From the NCBI GenBank assembly GCA_905250025.1, contig CAJNOJ010000132.1:108592-172591 (forward strand): a DNA stretch of 64,000 bases, written 5' to 3'. Below the pieces are notes generated by a model. That model saw only the letters and a list, made by a program, of their open reading frames with translations, made no database searches and was not told the DNA's origin. Both the position numbers and the translations under genes were made by a program. This DNA is from Adineta ricciae. Taxonomy: Eukaryota; Rotifera; Eurotatoria; Adinetida; Adinetidae. Of this stretch, positions 43,018 through 54,444 are shown piece by piece (position 1 is the stretch's first letter; every line of letters begins with the position of its first letter).

Positions 43018-43896
43018 ATTAAGTTTCTTATCGAGAAGAATACAAAATCAGTGTGTTAACTACCTACTAAACGTTACAAACATATTCGCTTTTGTTCGTT
43101 TCGTTACATGCTTGACTTCACTCCCATGAATCAGTTACACATTTGTAGATAAAGCTACTGCTTGCTGATCGTTCTTTTTTTCCCAATAATCAATACGCAT
43201 GGGAGGTAAACAACATAGAATGTCATATCTGATCGATCATCATGGACGTTTTTAATTTCAAATAGCAAACATAAAATGATATTCAGATTTCATTAGCATT
43301 ACAGCATAAAAATTTATTATTTTGTCGTAGGAGAGATTTGTAATTGTATGTATACCGTACTAGAATTACAAAAAAATTTAACTAATATATCCGACAGTAT
43401 CGTCTGATTACATCAACAAGAATTATTGCTAGGCAATGCATCGATCGGTGCTGAAAACTCATAAAAATCAATCCGAATAGCAATGAATCACATAGATTAC
43501 ATTTTGCTAATGTTAAGTTACACGCGCACCCATACTTTATTCTATTTGTGTATATGTATTCAATTGATACTTCCGATTCTCAAGAGTATTTGGTAGTAAA
43601 AATACTACTGACGAGTCTTTTTGACTTTTACCACTTATCTAGTCAGAGAAAAACCAACGATGCATAGAAATGATAAAAACTATTTTGTCGTTCACATTTA
43701 AATTACTAAAATTACGGTAACGTCCAAATGAGGAAGTGACGAAGAGGGCAATATTGAATCTCTCGTCATCTTGGAGAAAGTAATTACGAATGTGTTTTGT
43801 ATATATTTGTGTCTTATAAACGGTATTTAATATATACCTGTTTTCCGAAAAGATTCTTACTACTTCGATCATTTGATTTCGCATTAAAAGAGAGGT
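43018..43896. other. Intergenic, no gene seen
   Basis: AT-rich spacer between divergent genes. The 124-aa minus frame overlapping the next gene (43639-44013) is not kept in the second copy. Confidence 0.5.
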
Positions 43897-45180
43897 ATGG
43901 GTGTTGCAGAAAGTAGTGGTAGTAGTCAGAATGTTACAGGTCCAACAGCAATACGTGTGCATGACGCAAATCCGCTTCTTTACGCGACGCCACAAGAACA
44001 CATGATTATTCAACCCTACTGGGTCTTGATTGTAGAATTAATCGTAAAGCAAATTATTGCTAATCGTGTTTGGAACAGAATACGTCATAATACATGGGCT
44101 ACAACACAGGAAATAGCTATGGGGCGTATGGTGCTTAGGCTACAAATCGTTTATCTTAAAGCAGAGAAATTGGCATCAGACGGTATATATCACGCAGCTC
44201 GACAACATCAAACTACAGCTACTAGTAAGTCTCCAACACCTAAGCAGACTACGATAAAATTTTTCAAAGATACGTTTACCAGTCCTCAATCACTACTGGA
44301 TCGTACGGCATTGGTAGGTAGTAAAGTTTTTTCGACACTAAGAAGAGATATAGATACATTGGATTATGAGATCGAACAAAAAGAAGAAGAAACTAGACGC
44401 TCACAAGAGAAGATGGACAAACTTGCTCGTAGGCTCCAGCTCGATATTTTTGACCTTCTCTTCCATTCTTTACCTCTTCTTGGTCAGACAATTTGGTATT
44501 TCTATCTACAGTCAGAATGCATGAGTGCGGAACAGGCAAGTACATGGAACTGTTACAATGTGTTTGGTTATCGTCTCTATAATTATGTTTTTACTTCATA
44601 CTGTGCTTTCTATTGACTTACGACGATGAAACTTTCCACTTATATAGAGAGTGATCAAAATATCAATGAGACGAATGACAAGAATCTTCGATCAAGTTGG
44701 CAAAAATGTATAGACATATTGAGGAAAATAGAATTTTATGCAAGTTTGTGGTCATCCTGGATTACAGTTATCGTTGTTGGTGTTCCTCTTGTTCCTTATC
44801 TTTTGACAAATGTGATACCAATGGCATGCACCTATATTTTTGTATGCATTATTTATATAGTGCTTTGGATAAGTGCGTTATTTTTTTGTCGAATTCTTAT
44901 AAAGATTCCTCTGATAAATAAGTTATTATTTGGCATTTTGGAAGATGTCCTGGAGGAATATAAAGGTTTTTATGCGCCCTACTTGATGTTTTTATTTACA
45001 ATTCTTACTTTACCAATATTATTCACGACTTTCTTTAATTATTCACAATACTTTTACTATAGTAATAATCTTTTCGATACTATGACGTATGAATTTGACT
45101 CTCGCAATACGGCAATCTATTTTCGTGGATTACAATCATCTGTCAGTAATATATTTCATAATGTATTGTCCTTTGTTTAA
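43897..45180 (+). pseudogene. Polytopic membrane protein, copy with premature TGA
   Basis: Same gene as 50012-51292, but the codon at 44614-44616 is TGA where the other copy has TGG. The first part ends after 239 residues. The frame beyond the stop stays open to 45180 and would supply the last four membrane spans. The truncated product would keep the N-terminal domain, the coiled coil and two spans. Family not recognised. It is a recent null allele, a tolerated readthrough, or an error. Confidence 0.65.
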
Positions 45181-45296
45181 AGCCATTGTTTTACGAACAT
45201 TTTACAAATTTTGCAAAGTTATATCAATAAGAACTTTAGTAAATTAAATGTATAACGTCGTACGAATGTCTATTTCTCATTTTTATTTTAAAAATA

Positions 45297-46007
45297 TCAA
45301 CGTCTTATTACTAAACTTCGCTTTGGATGTAAAACTGCCCAAACGATGAGTGCAATCAGAGTAGGCGCTAATTGAAAGATGAAAAACCACATTTGCTGTT
45401 GACTTGTAATAATATAGTATTGTGGTATCGATGTAATCACATCATATATAGCAATTACTAAGCAAGTGACGCTTGAAATAAGTAACAGCACAATACCTTG
45501 CTTTGTCGTGTCTTTGAATGCTTTCGTTGCGAACCAGATTGGATAGAATAGAACAGCTAAAGCAAGTTTAAGACCTGCTGAGATTTGACGCAATTGAAAA
45601 CCACTTGCAATCGTGTAAGGATTGGTCAATTGCATTCCAGAAACGATTGCAAGAATATTGGAAACCATCATAATCAACAGCGCTCCGACAAGAATAAGTC
45701 GCGATAACATCCATTGATAGCCAAGGACTTTAGTGATGAAACCATAATTGGCTAAAATATGCATACGTTGTCCGACGACTGTGAGAACCGAGATGATTAT
45801 TAAATTAGTTGTTGTGTCTAGTGTTGAGTAGTAAATTGTTCCACGAAATACCATTTCAGCGAAATTGGTCAGATAAAAAATGAGAACGATGATAGTCAAC
45901 TGTGGCGGGCGACAGGATGCTTGAATCGATTGTACAAGCCATACTAACGTTAGAATCCCAACAAACGAAGCAAGAACAGCAGCAGTTATTATTTCTGTTT
46001 CAAACAT
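45297..46007 (-). CDS. Seven-helix membrane protein of unknown function, 236 aa
   Basis: Almost entirely hydrophobic, with seven evident spans and a short basic tail (HPKRSLVIRR). There is no signal peptide and no GPCR signature. The size and the FRGTIYYS and GQRMHILANYGF stretches recall fungal RTA1-like seven-helix lipid-exporter families, but this is a weak impression and not a family call. Single exon. It is convergent with the membrane protein ending at 45180. The copy at 51411-52121 has the same length. Confidence 0.65.
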   Translation of the reverse strand: MFETEIITAAVLASFVGILTLVWLVQSIQASCRPPQLTIIVLIFYLTNFAEMVFRGTIYYSTLDTTTNLIIISVLTVVGQRMHILANYGFITKVLGYQWMLSRLILVGALLIMMVSNILAIVSGMQLTNPYTIASGFQLRQISAGLKLALAVLFYPIWFATKAFKDTTKQGIVLLLISSVTCLVIAIYDVITSIPQYYIITSQQQMWFFIFQLAPTLIALIVWAVLHPKRSLVIRR

Positions 46008-46651
46008 TGTTACGTAGGATAAGTAAATGAACTTCTTGTGTAAAAGAGAAAGAATTAGTGAATCTCAGTTTTTTTTTCTTCTTTTTCTCTCGTCCCCGTC
46101 ATATTTTTCCTGTAAAGAGAAGTATAATCGTATTTAGTAACCATAGATACAACGCGCATCAAAAAAACAAGCACAAAAACAACAAGTATCCAAGAAAATA
46201 TCTTTCCGCTCATCAAATTGATTTTATTCAAATAAAACTGTCAGAATTCTAATAAAGTATTTATTTACTGAAACACAAACTATTTTATCATGATTTTCAC
46301 ATAAAATAACGTTGGCATTATCAATGACGTCAAAGATAGAAATGTCTCTCAACAACTTTCTTTTGTCCTACGCATACTTTTGTCTTTCTTTGTGCACATG
46401 TCGATCATCATCCCCCGCCTGGATATTAATGAAAAGAAACTTCGCAATCGATATCATCGTAGCAGAACATAGTTCTTGTCTTTTTTCTTTCTCGAACTGT
46501 TTCATTACTATATTTGTCCATCGATGTTTGAAATATTCTCGTCGTTTTCTTTTTTTAGTGCAACATGACGTATAAATAGCCTAGAAGATTTTCTCTCATT
46601 TCTCTTCTCGTAGACTTATCATCATACACATATACTTTTCTGTTCCAAATT
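46008..46651. promoter_or_regulatory. Divergent promoter region
   Basis: Lies between the 7-helix gene (-) and the internal-repeat gene (+). It holds a CRE-type TGACGTCA at 46325-46332 and a TATAAATAG box at 46571-46579, 73-81 bp before the ATG at 46652. Both are conserved in the other copy (52435-52442 and 52682-52690). Confidence 0.45.
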
Positions 46652-47223
46652 ATGACTCAACAAGCTGTAAGTTGAAAAGATTTCTTTGGTTTTCTTAACT
46701 TTTGTTCGTTTTTCCTCAAGAATATCGGATTACCAAATCGACCGTTCCGTATTTCGAACGTATCTCCTTCAGCAAATATTTTTGAAGATGATCAATACAT
46801 GGCTAATCTTATCGATCAACATTTAGCTTTAAGTTCCTCTGGAAGATCACGCAAAGTGTCGACGATCAGCCAGCCTATTCTTACTGAAGACATTTCGTTA
46901 TTCAATAACGCAGGCTTTCTTCCTCATCAAATTCGTCGTTCAGAAACTTCATATCCGTATGCATATAAACCATCCGGAAATCTCCAAGCAAAGTCAGGTG
47001 TTCAGTTACGAAACACTTCTACGTGTACGGATGACTTCCACGAAGAATTACCAATTAACATAAATCATCTACGTCGTCAACAAACCAAAGGAATTAAGAA
47101 AACAATCAAATCGATTTCAAAAACACGTGTGCTGGATCCGTGTGCACAATCAATGGAAAGTGCTGTTCAACTCGATCATTGTCAACGTTTAGCTGCACCA
47201 CACCCAATTAGATATAAAATTTC
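46652..47223 (+). CDS. Internal-repeat protein, 5' part, cut at N
   Basis: Exon 46652-46666 (MTQQA), intron 46667-46720 (54 nt, GTAAGT...CTCAAG), exon from 46721 to the N. Nearly identical to the first 172 residues of the protein at 52763-53752; differences include SPSANIFED for SSSANICED. Confidence 0.75.
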
Positions 47224-47224
47224 N
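47224..47224. other. Single-N join
   Basis: Left side is the internal-repeat gene; right side restarts inside Mpv17 exon 2 at the equivalent of 41101, stepping back 6.12 kb. Confidence 0.95.
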
Positions 47225-47763
47225 TCGTAGCAACTCCTTGGTCGTTCACATTTGAAAGAATAGTTGAAAGATTATTTCCAGGTCAGTTCCAACAATAATA
47301 TTTGAAAACATTCTCTCGGATGTTTGTTTTCATCACAGGCAAACAAGGAATTCAAATAGTGAAGAAAATCTTAACGAACTCGTTACTTGCACCGATTAAT
47401 ATCAGTCTCGTATTTACATCGATTATCCTTTTACAAGGTCATACGCTGAAAGTGGCTAAAACGAAAATCAAAAATGATATGCCCAAAACATTCGCGGTCG
47501 GCTCATGTTATTGGCCATTTGTTTCATTCATCAACTTTCGTTTCATACCATTGGATTACCGACCGATTGTTGGAAGTTTAGCTGGAGCTTTGTGGAACAT
47601 CTATGTTTCGTCAGCTGCGAATAATCCCAAACTAAATCCGGATGGTAGTATACAAGCATCAGCTGGAACAGCGCCAACTTTACTAGCGGAAACAAGTGGA
47701 ACAGCAGTACCAGCAATACATGAAGCATGGAAGACGGTTGACAACAATAAAAAGAATGCGTAG
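47225..47763 (+). CDS. Mpv17/PMP22-family protein, 3' part
   Basis: Remainder of exon 2 (47225-47281), intron 47282-47338 (57 nt), exon 3 47339-47763. Carries the family signature (YWPFVSFINFRF). Exon 2 reads VATPWSFTFERI where both other copies read VSTPWSFTLARI. Confidence 0.8.
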
Positions 47764-47970
47764 CATACTTGTAATTCATACTTTTCTGGAAGATGTTCGC
47801 TAATATGATTATACATAGATTAACTATTCTGTGAGAATGAAGCATATGAATATTATATATGTCGTGCTCATCATCTAATTCTGTCTCATTTATTTAATAA
47901 GCTACGGTATAACAAAAAGAAAAGAGTCGATGGATTTTCTCAATTCTTAGTATGCGAATTTGAGTATTGA

Positions 47971-49140
47971 TTATTCTAGTTTATGCGCATGTTCCTCTTC
48001 GAATTCTTGAATTTTAAGATGCTCGTGACTGTGACTATGGTAATAATGATGTGCTGCATGAAATAAATAGTTGATCGTGTCAGAAAAGTCCCAATGTTCA
48101 TTGCCCATATCATCATTGTCAAATTGTCGAATGACCCATGCATCAAAACATAATTTAGGATTCGTTATATAATCATAAGGAATGTAACAATAGCCTTTCT
48201 CGCCCTACATACAACGATAAGACAATGTGTGAAAATAGATGAACACTTACCCATTTTTCTCCCCATGAATTCCTAACGATAAATGCCTTCGATTGATCAC
48301 TGTAACCAACAGCTAGCATCGCATGCCTGTGTCAATCAGAATAATGCGTAGGATGTTTTTTCTCGGAAAATTCTACTCAAACCTGCCGTGTTCACTTCGA
48401 CTCTGTTCGATTCCATCGGGCATTGGTACAAGTCCTGTCTGAGCTGCCTTATCAAATGATGTATACAACCGTAAGCCGAATGCAAATGGAAAGCCTTGTG
48501 CAAGACAAGATTTCATTTCGTTTAAATCAATTTTCACATGAAGAGCTTGGTGTATTCTATGTTTCGATCCTTTTTCAAAAGCTGTGTCATCAGGCCGCTC
48601 ATTAACGCGTGCGATGTCGTACGGCCAAATCGATTCAAGGCAAGTACCAAATTCTTCTAATGCTTCGATCGCATTTGTCATCGAACAACCCGAATCGGTT
48701 ACTACAGTCGAATGTGTATTTTTAACACGGCCGTTGTAATAAATGAACAAACGACTAACATCGACATTGATACCATGAACTCGTTTGATTAAGTATTCAT
48801 AAGCGCCTATGTGAAAAGCAATGAGAAAGCATGGTAACTGATTTATTGTAAGTACCTGCAAGTGAATTTGCCGTGCTAAAAGAGATTTAGAAAAGTGTAA
48901 GTCGAATTTCTGGTCAAATATGTCTCGTTACCAACTACCGATTCTTGATTGATCTTCAACAGGTGTCATGTAGGATCGCAGATCAACTTTAGGTGGAAGC
49001 TGCTCGGGACTGTAGAGAATACTGTCAGAAAATGCTTGCCGTAGTTCTTCCTTGTGTGGCATACGATGTGATGGTTCAATACCGTTCAGACGACATATAC
49101 TATTCGTCAGTTGATTGATTAAATATGTTCGGACAGGCAT
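47971..49140 (-). CDS. Papain-like (C1A) cysteine peptidase, second copy, 320 aa
   Basis: Allele-like copy of 41844-43017. Exons 49140-48932, 48875-48856, 48806-48383, 48326-48251 and 48204-47971, with the same exon lengths. Gln, Cys, His and Asn of the active site are all present. Intron 1 is 2 nt longer and intron 4 is shorter, while the coding frame is unaffected, which supports the splice model. Confidence 0.85.
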
Positions 49141-50011
49141 ATTAAGTTTCTTATCGAGAAGAATACAAAATCAGTGTGTTAACTACCTACTAAACGTTAC
49201 AAACATATTCGCTTTTGTTTGTTTCGTTGCATGCTTGACTTCACTCCCATGAATCAGTTACACATTTGTAGATGAAGCTACTGCTTGCTGATCGTTCTTT
49301 TTTTCCCCAATAATCAATACGCATGGGAGGTAAACAACATAGAATGTCATATCTGATCGAAACATCATGGGCGTTTTTAATTTTAAATAACAAACATAAA
49401 GTGATATCCAGATTTCATTAGTATTAGAGCATAAAAATTTATTATTTGGTCGTAGGAGAGATATTTAATTAAATGTATACTAGGGTTACAAAAAAATTTA
49501 ACTAATATATCGGACAGTATCGTCTGATTACATCAACAAGAATTATTGCTAGGCAATGCATTGATCGGCGTTGAAACCTCATAAAAATCAATCCGAATAG
49601 CAATGAATCACATAGATTGCATTTTGCTAACGTTAAGTTACACGCGCACCAATGCTTTATTCTATTTGTGTCTATGTATTCAATTGACACTTCCAATTCT
49701 CAAAAGTATTTGGTAGTAAAAAATACTACTGACGAGTCTTTTTGATTTTTGCCATTTATCTCGTCAGAGGAAAACCAGCGATAGATAGAAATGATAAACA
49801 ATATTTTGTCGTATGCATATTAATTATCTAGAATAATCGTAACGGCCAAATGAGGAAGTGACAAAGAGGGCAATATTGAATCGCGCGTCACCTTGGAGAA
49901 AGTACGAATATGTTTGAATATATTTACCTCTCATAAACGTTATTTAATATACATTTTTTCCGAAAAGATTCTTACTACTTCGATCATTTGACTTCGCATT
50001 AAAAGAGAGGT
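49141..50011. other. Intergenic, no gene seen
   Basis: Counterpart of 43018-43896; AT-rich, no supported frame. Confidence 0.5.
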
Positions 50012-51292
50012 ATGGGTGTTGCAGAAAGTAGTGGTAGCAGTCAGAATGTTACAGGTCCAACAGCAATACGTGTGCATGACGCAAATCCGCTTCTTTACAC
50101 GACGCCACAAGAACACATGATTATTCAACCCTACTGGGTCTTGATTGTACAATTATTCGTAAAGCAAATTATTGCTAATCGTGTTTGGAACAGAATACGT
50201 CATAACACATGGGCTACAACACAGGAAATAGCTATGGGGCGTATCGTGCTTATGCTACAAATCGCTTATCTTAAAGCAAAGAAATCGATACTTGAAAGTG
50301 TGCGCACAGCTCGACAACATCAAACTACAACTACAAGTAAGTCTCCAACACTTAAGCAGACCACGATAAACTTTTTCAAAGATACATTTACCAGTCCTCA
50401 ATCACTACTGGATCGTGCGGCATCGGCTGGTAGTAATGATTTTTCGACACTGAGAAGCAATATAGATGAATTGGATGATGAGATCGAACAAAAAAAAAAC
50501 GAAATTGAAAGCTCACAAAAGAAGAGAGAAGAGCTTTCTCGTAGGCTCCAGCTCGATATTTTTGACCTTCTCGTCCATTGTTTACCTCTGCTTGGTCAGA
50601 CAATTTGGTATTTCTATCTGCAGTCAAAATGCATGAGTGCGGAACAGGCAAGTACATGGAACTGTTACAATGTGTTTGGCTATCGTCTCTATAATTATGT
50701 TTTCACTTCATACTGTGCTTTCTTTTGGCTTACGATGATGAAACTTCCCATTTATGTAGACAGTGAACGAAATACTAATGAGACGAATGACAAGAATCTT
50801 CGATCGGGTTGGCAAAAATGTATAGACGTATTGAGAAAAATAGAATTTCATGCAAGTTTCTGGTCATCCTGTATTACAATTATCGTTGTTGGTGTTCCTA
50901 TTGCTCCTTATCTTTTGACAAATGTGATACCAATGGCATGCACCTACACTTTTATATGCATTATTTATATAGTGCTTTGGTTAAGTGCGTTACTTTTTTG
51001 TCGAATTCTTGTAACGATTCCTCTCATAAATAAGTTATTATTTGGCATTTTGGAAGATATCCTGAAAGAATATAAACATTTTTATGCGCCCTACTTGATG
51101 TTTTTATTTACAATTCTTACCTTACCAATACTATTCACGACTTTCTTTAATTATTCACAATACGTTTACTATAGCAACAATCTTTTCAATACTATGACGT
51201 ATGAATTTGACTCTCGCAATACGGCAACCTATTTTCGTGGATTACAATCGTCTGCCAGTAATACATTTCATACTGTATTGTTCTTTATTTAA
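50012..51292 (+). CDS. Polytopic membrane protein with coiled coil, 426 aa
   Basis: Intact copy. A polar N-terminus (MGVAESSGSSQNV) comes first, then a weakly hydrophobic segment at about 42-58, a charged coiled coil at about 150-185 (DELDDEIEQKKNEIESSQKK), and spans at about 190-210, 230-250, 285-305, 315-340 and 370-392. Conserved cysteines (CMSAEQASTWNC) lie in the loop between the first two spans. The C-terminal part has several Tyr/Asn. I do not recognise a family; an ion channel or transporter-like role is possible but unsupported. The other copy (43897-45180) is interrupted by TGA at residue 240. Confidence 0.65.
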   Translation: MGVAESSGSSQNVTGPTAIRVHDANPLLYTTPQEHMIIQPYWVLIVQLFVKQIIANRVWNRIRHNTWATTQEIAMGRIVLMLQIAYLKAKKSILESVRTARQHQTTTTSKSPTLKQTTINFFKDTFTSPQSLLDRAASAGSNDFSTLRSNIDELDDEIEQKKNEIESSQKKREELSRRLQLDIFDLLVHCLPLLGQTIWYFYLQSKCMSAEQASTWNCYNVFGYRLYNYVFTSYCAFFWLTMMKLPIYVDSERNTNETNDKNLRSGWQKCIDVLRKIEFHASFWSSCITIIVVGVPIAPYLLTNVIPMACTYTFICIIYIVLWLSALLFCRILVTIPLINKLLFGILEDILKEYKHFYAPYLMFLFTILTLPILFTTFFNYSQYVYYSNNLFNTMTYEFDSRNTATYFRGLQSSASNTFHTVLFFI

Positions 51293-51410
51293 AGCCATTG
51301 TTTTATGAACATTTTACAAACTTTCCAAAGTTATCTCAATAAGAACTGTAATAAATTAGCTGTGTAGTGCAGTACGATACTGTCTGTTTCTCATTTTTAT
51401 TTTAAAAATA

Positions 51411-52121
51411 TCAACGTCTTATTACTAAACTTCGCTTTGGATGTAAAACTGCCCAAACGATGAGCGCAATCAGAGTAGGCGCTAATTGAAAGATAAAAAA
51501 CCACATTTGCTGTTGACTTGTAATAATATAGTACTGGGGTATCGATGTAATCACATCATATATAGCCATTACTAAGCAAGTGACACTTGAAACAAGTAAA
51601 AGCACAATACCTAGCTTTGTCGTATCTTTGAATGCTTTAGTTGCGAACCAGATTGGATAGAACAGGACAGCCAAAGCCAGCTTAAGACCTGCTGAGATTT
51701 GACGCAATTGAAAACCACTTGCAATCATGTAAGGATTGGTCAATTGCATTCCAGAAACGATTGCAAGAATATTGGAAACCATCATAATCAACAGCGCTCC
51801 GGCAAGAACAAGTCGTGATAACATCCATTGATAGCCAAGGACTTTAGTGATGAAACCATAATTGGCTAAAATATGCATACGTTGTCCGACGACGGTGAGA
51901 ACCGAGATGATTATTAAATTAGTTGTTGTGTCTAGTACTGAGTAGTAAATCGTTCCACGAAATACCATTTCAGCGAAAGTGGTCAGATAAAAAATGAGAA
52001 CGATGATAGTCAACTGTGGCGGGCGACAGGATGCTTGAATCGATTGTACAAGCCATACTATCGTTAGAATCCCAACAAATGAAGCAAGAACAGCAACAGT
52101 TATTATTTCTGTTTCAAACAT
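51411..52121 (-). CDS. Seven-helix membrane protein, second copy, 236 aa
   Basis: Allele-like copy of 45297-46007 with about a dozen conservative substitutions, all helices retained and an intact frame. Confidence 0.65.
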   Translation of the reverse strand: MFETEIITVAVLASFVGILTIVWLVQSIQASCRPPQLTIIVLIFYLTTFAEMVFRGTIYYSVLDTTTNLIIISVLTVVGQRMHILANYGFITKVLGYQWMLSRLVLAGALLIMMVSNILAIVSGMQLTNPYMIASGFQLRQISAGLKLALAVLFYPIWFATKAFKDTTKLGIVLLLVSSVTCLVMAIYDVITSIPQYYIITSQQQMWFFIFQLAPTLIALIVWAVLHPKRSLVIRR

Positions 52122-52762
52122 TGTTACTTAGGATCAGCAAATGAACTTCTTGTAAAAAAGAGAAAGAATTAGTGAATCTCTTTTTTTTTCTTCTTTTTCT
52201 CTCGTCTTCGTCATCTTTTTTCTGTAAAGAGGAATATGGGCGTATTTAGTAACCATAGATACAGCGGCATCAAAAAGCAAGCAGAAAAACAACAAATATT
52301 CAAGAAAATATCTTTCTGCTCATCAAATTGATGTTATTTAAATAAAACTGATAGAATTCTAATAAAGTATTTATTTACTGGAACAGAAACTATTTTATCA
52401 TGACTTTCACATAAAATAACGTTGGCATTATCATTGACGTCAAAGATAGAAATATCTCTCAACAACTTTCTTTTGTCCTACGCATACTTTTGTCTTTCTT
52501 TGTGCACATGTCGATCATCGTCCCCCGCCTGGATATTAACGAAAAGAAACTTCGCAATCGATATCATCCGTAGCAGAGCATATTTTTTTGTCTTTTTCTT
52601 TCTCGAACTGTTTCATTACTATATTTGTCCATCGATGTTTGAAATATCCTCGTCGTTTTCTTTTTTTAGTGCAACATGACGTATAAATAGCCTAGAAGAT
52701 TTTCTCTCTTTTCTCGTCTCGTAGACTTATCGTTATACACATATACTTTTCTGTTCCAAATT
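52122..52762. promoter_or_regulatory. Divergent promoter region, second copy
   Basis: Carries TGACGTCA at 52435-52442 and TATAAATAG at 52682-52690, the same elements as 46008-46651. Confidence 0.45.
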
Positions 52763-53752
52763 ATGACTCAACAAGCTGTAAGTTAAAAAGACTTCTTTGA
52801 TTTTTTGAACCTTTGTTCGTTTTTCCTCAAGAATATCGGATTACCAAATCGACCGTTCCGTATTTCGAACGTATCTTCTTCAGCAAATATTTGTGAAGAT
52901 GATCAATACATGGCTAATCTCATCGATCAACATTTAGCTTTAAGTTCCTCTGGAAGATCACGCAAAGTGTCGACGATCAGCCAGCCTATTCTTACTGAAG
53001 ACATTTCGTTATTTAATAACGCAGGCTTTCTTCCTCATCAAATTCGTCGTTCAGAAACTTCATATCCGTATGCGTATAAATCATCCGGAAATCTCCAAGC
53101 AAAGTCAGGTGTCCAGTTACGAAACACTTCTACGTGTACGGATGACTTCCACGAAGAATTACCAATTAACATAAATCATCTACGTCGTCAACAAACCAAA
53201 GGAATTAAGAAAACAATCAAATCGATTTCAAAAACACGTGTGCTGGATCCGTGTGCACAATCAATGGAAAGTGCTGTTCAACTCGATCATTGTCAACGTT
53301 TAGCTGCACCACACCCAATTAGATATAAAATTTCCGAAAATATTCTACCATCAACTGGTACTATTCTAAGAACACACTATGCAATGATACAAGAAGAGCC
53401 AGCGCAAGAACCGTCGATTCATCTCAGTCAATTACGAGTACCGTTGTTTGCCACATCCAATACGACAAACCAATCCGTTTCATCAATCATCGAACCAACG
53501 ACGTTCGTTGACTTACCAATAATGAATGAAACTCCTTTTCATATCGATCGTGTTCAACGTTTGACTACACCGCAAGTCATTCAATACAAACCATCAACAA
53601 CTATTCAGCCATCCATAGGTTCAATATTTCAAACAAGGTTAGCACTTGGTCGAGAAGATTCACCAGAAGAAAAATCCTTTCATATCAATCAATTACGGCA
53701 TCCAGCCATGAAACATTCATCGACTAATGAACGAGTATGGGCTTGGATGTAA
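52763..53752 (+). CDS. Protein with three internal repeats, 311 aa
   Basis: Exons 52763-52777 and 52832-53752; intron 52778-52831 (54 nt, GTAAGT...CTCAAG). The MTQQA start is supported by the TATA box 73-81 bp upstream and identical splice sites in the other copy. A soluble, Ser/Thr/Pro-rich, probably disordered protein. Three related units lie at about residues 71-124, 155-207 and 241-294. The last two align clearly: (V/H)QRL..P..I.YK.S..I.PS.G.I..T...., then an acidic patch, then a closing HI.QLR.P; the first is more diverged (ININHLRR). The linear-motif look suggests a scaffold or cytoskeletal binding protein. Function unknown, family not recognised. Confidence 0.65.
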
Positions 53753-54066
53753 AAATATTCGTCACGTCTTTTTTAACTGACGACGTACAGTTGCACTTTG
53801 ATACACTTAAAGTAATGTGAATATGCACAAATGTATAATGCACTCACATGTACTATTCGCGCATTTTTTAAAGATGAATATTGCTTTATTGATTTTGCGT
53901 TCTACAATAAATGACGCTGCTTGAATACTATTTTTATCCATTAAATACGTCGAAATTTATTAATATCGATTTGTATGTAATATGACTCAGTTCCTCGCGA
54001 ACGACATCATTTGTTGCTAGTTTTAATTACTTTTTTGCGTACATCTTATATCAACAAATCATATAG

Positions 54067-54076
54067 TATATATAAG
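54067..54076 (+). promoter_or_regulatory. TATA box of the galaxin-like gene
   Basis: TATATATAAG, 54-63 bp before the ATG. The other copy reads TATATACAAG at 55759-55768. Confidence 0.55.
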
Positions 54077-54129
54077 GGAACTAAAATATTTTTTTCCTAT
54101 ACATTACACTGCTCGCAAGCGACAAGAAA

Positions 54130-54444
54130 ATGCATCGACTACCGACAATACTTGTTCTATTTCTCATACTTGTAATATATCTATTTGGTTATACTGAAAG
54201 CGCTTCTTGTGGTGCATACAATCCAACATTCTACACTTGTTGTAACGGAGTGCTTACTTTCGGATCCGGCAAGTCCTGCTGTGGTACAACAGCCTATGAT
54301 CCAACATTTTACACTTGCTGCAGCGGTCTTCTGACTTTCGGACGCGGAAAGTCCTGCTGTGGTACAACAGCCTATGATCCGACATTCTACACCTGCTGTA
54401 ATGGTGCTCTAACATTTGGACGAGGTTTAGCCTGTGGAAAATAA
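54130..54444 (+). CDS. Galaxin-like secreted di-cysteine repeat protein, 104 aa, 3 repeats
   Basis: A signal peptide (about residues 1-25, MHRLPTILVLFLILVIYLFG) is followed by three 26-aa repeats built as CCGTTAYDPTFYTCC.G.LTFG.GKS, the first slightly degenerate. Paired cysteines with CCG..(A/P)YDP....CC.G match the repeat of galaxin, the coral skeletal-matrix protein, and galaxin-like proteins of other animals. The product is small, extracellular and probably heavily disulfide-bonded. A role in the outer coat or matrix is inference. Single exon. The other copy has four repeats. Confidence 0.75.
   Translation: MHRLPTILVLFLILVIYLFGYTESASCGAYNPTFYTCCNGVLTFGSGKSCCGTTAYDPTFYTCCSGLLTFGRGKSCCGTTAYDPTFYTCCNGALTFGRGLACGK

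Larger units (their letters stand above)
41101..47223. repeat. Duplicated block C, copy 1
   Basis: Repeated in the same orientation at 47225-53333. Ends at the single N inside the internal-repeat protein gene. Confidence 0.9.
47225..53333. repeat. Duplicated block C, copy 2
   Basis: Same order and orientation as 41101-47223; continues unbroken to 55165. Confidence 0.9.

Noticed and set aside
45297-46007. GPCR
   Set aside because: Seven helices, but no DRY, NPxxY, glycosylated N-terminus or loop disulfide. Left as an unknown 7-TM protein.
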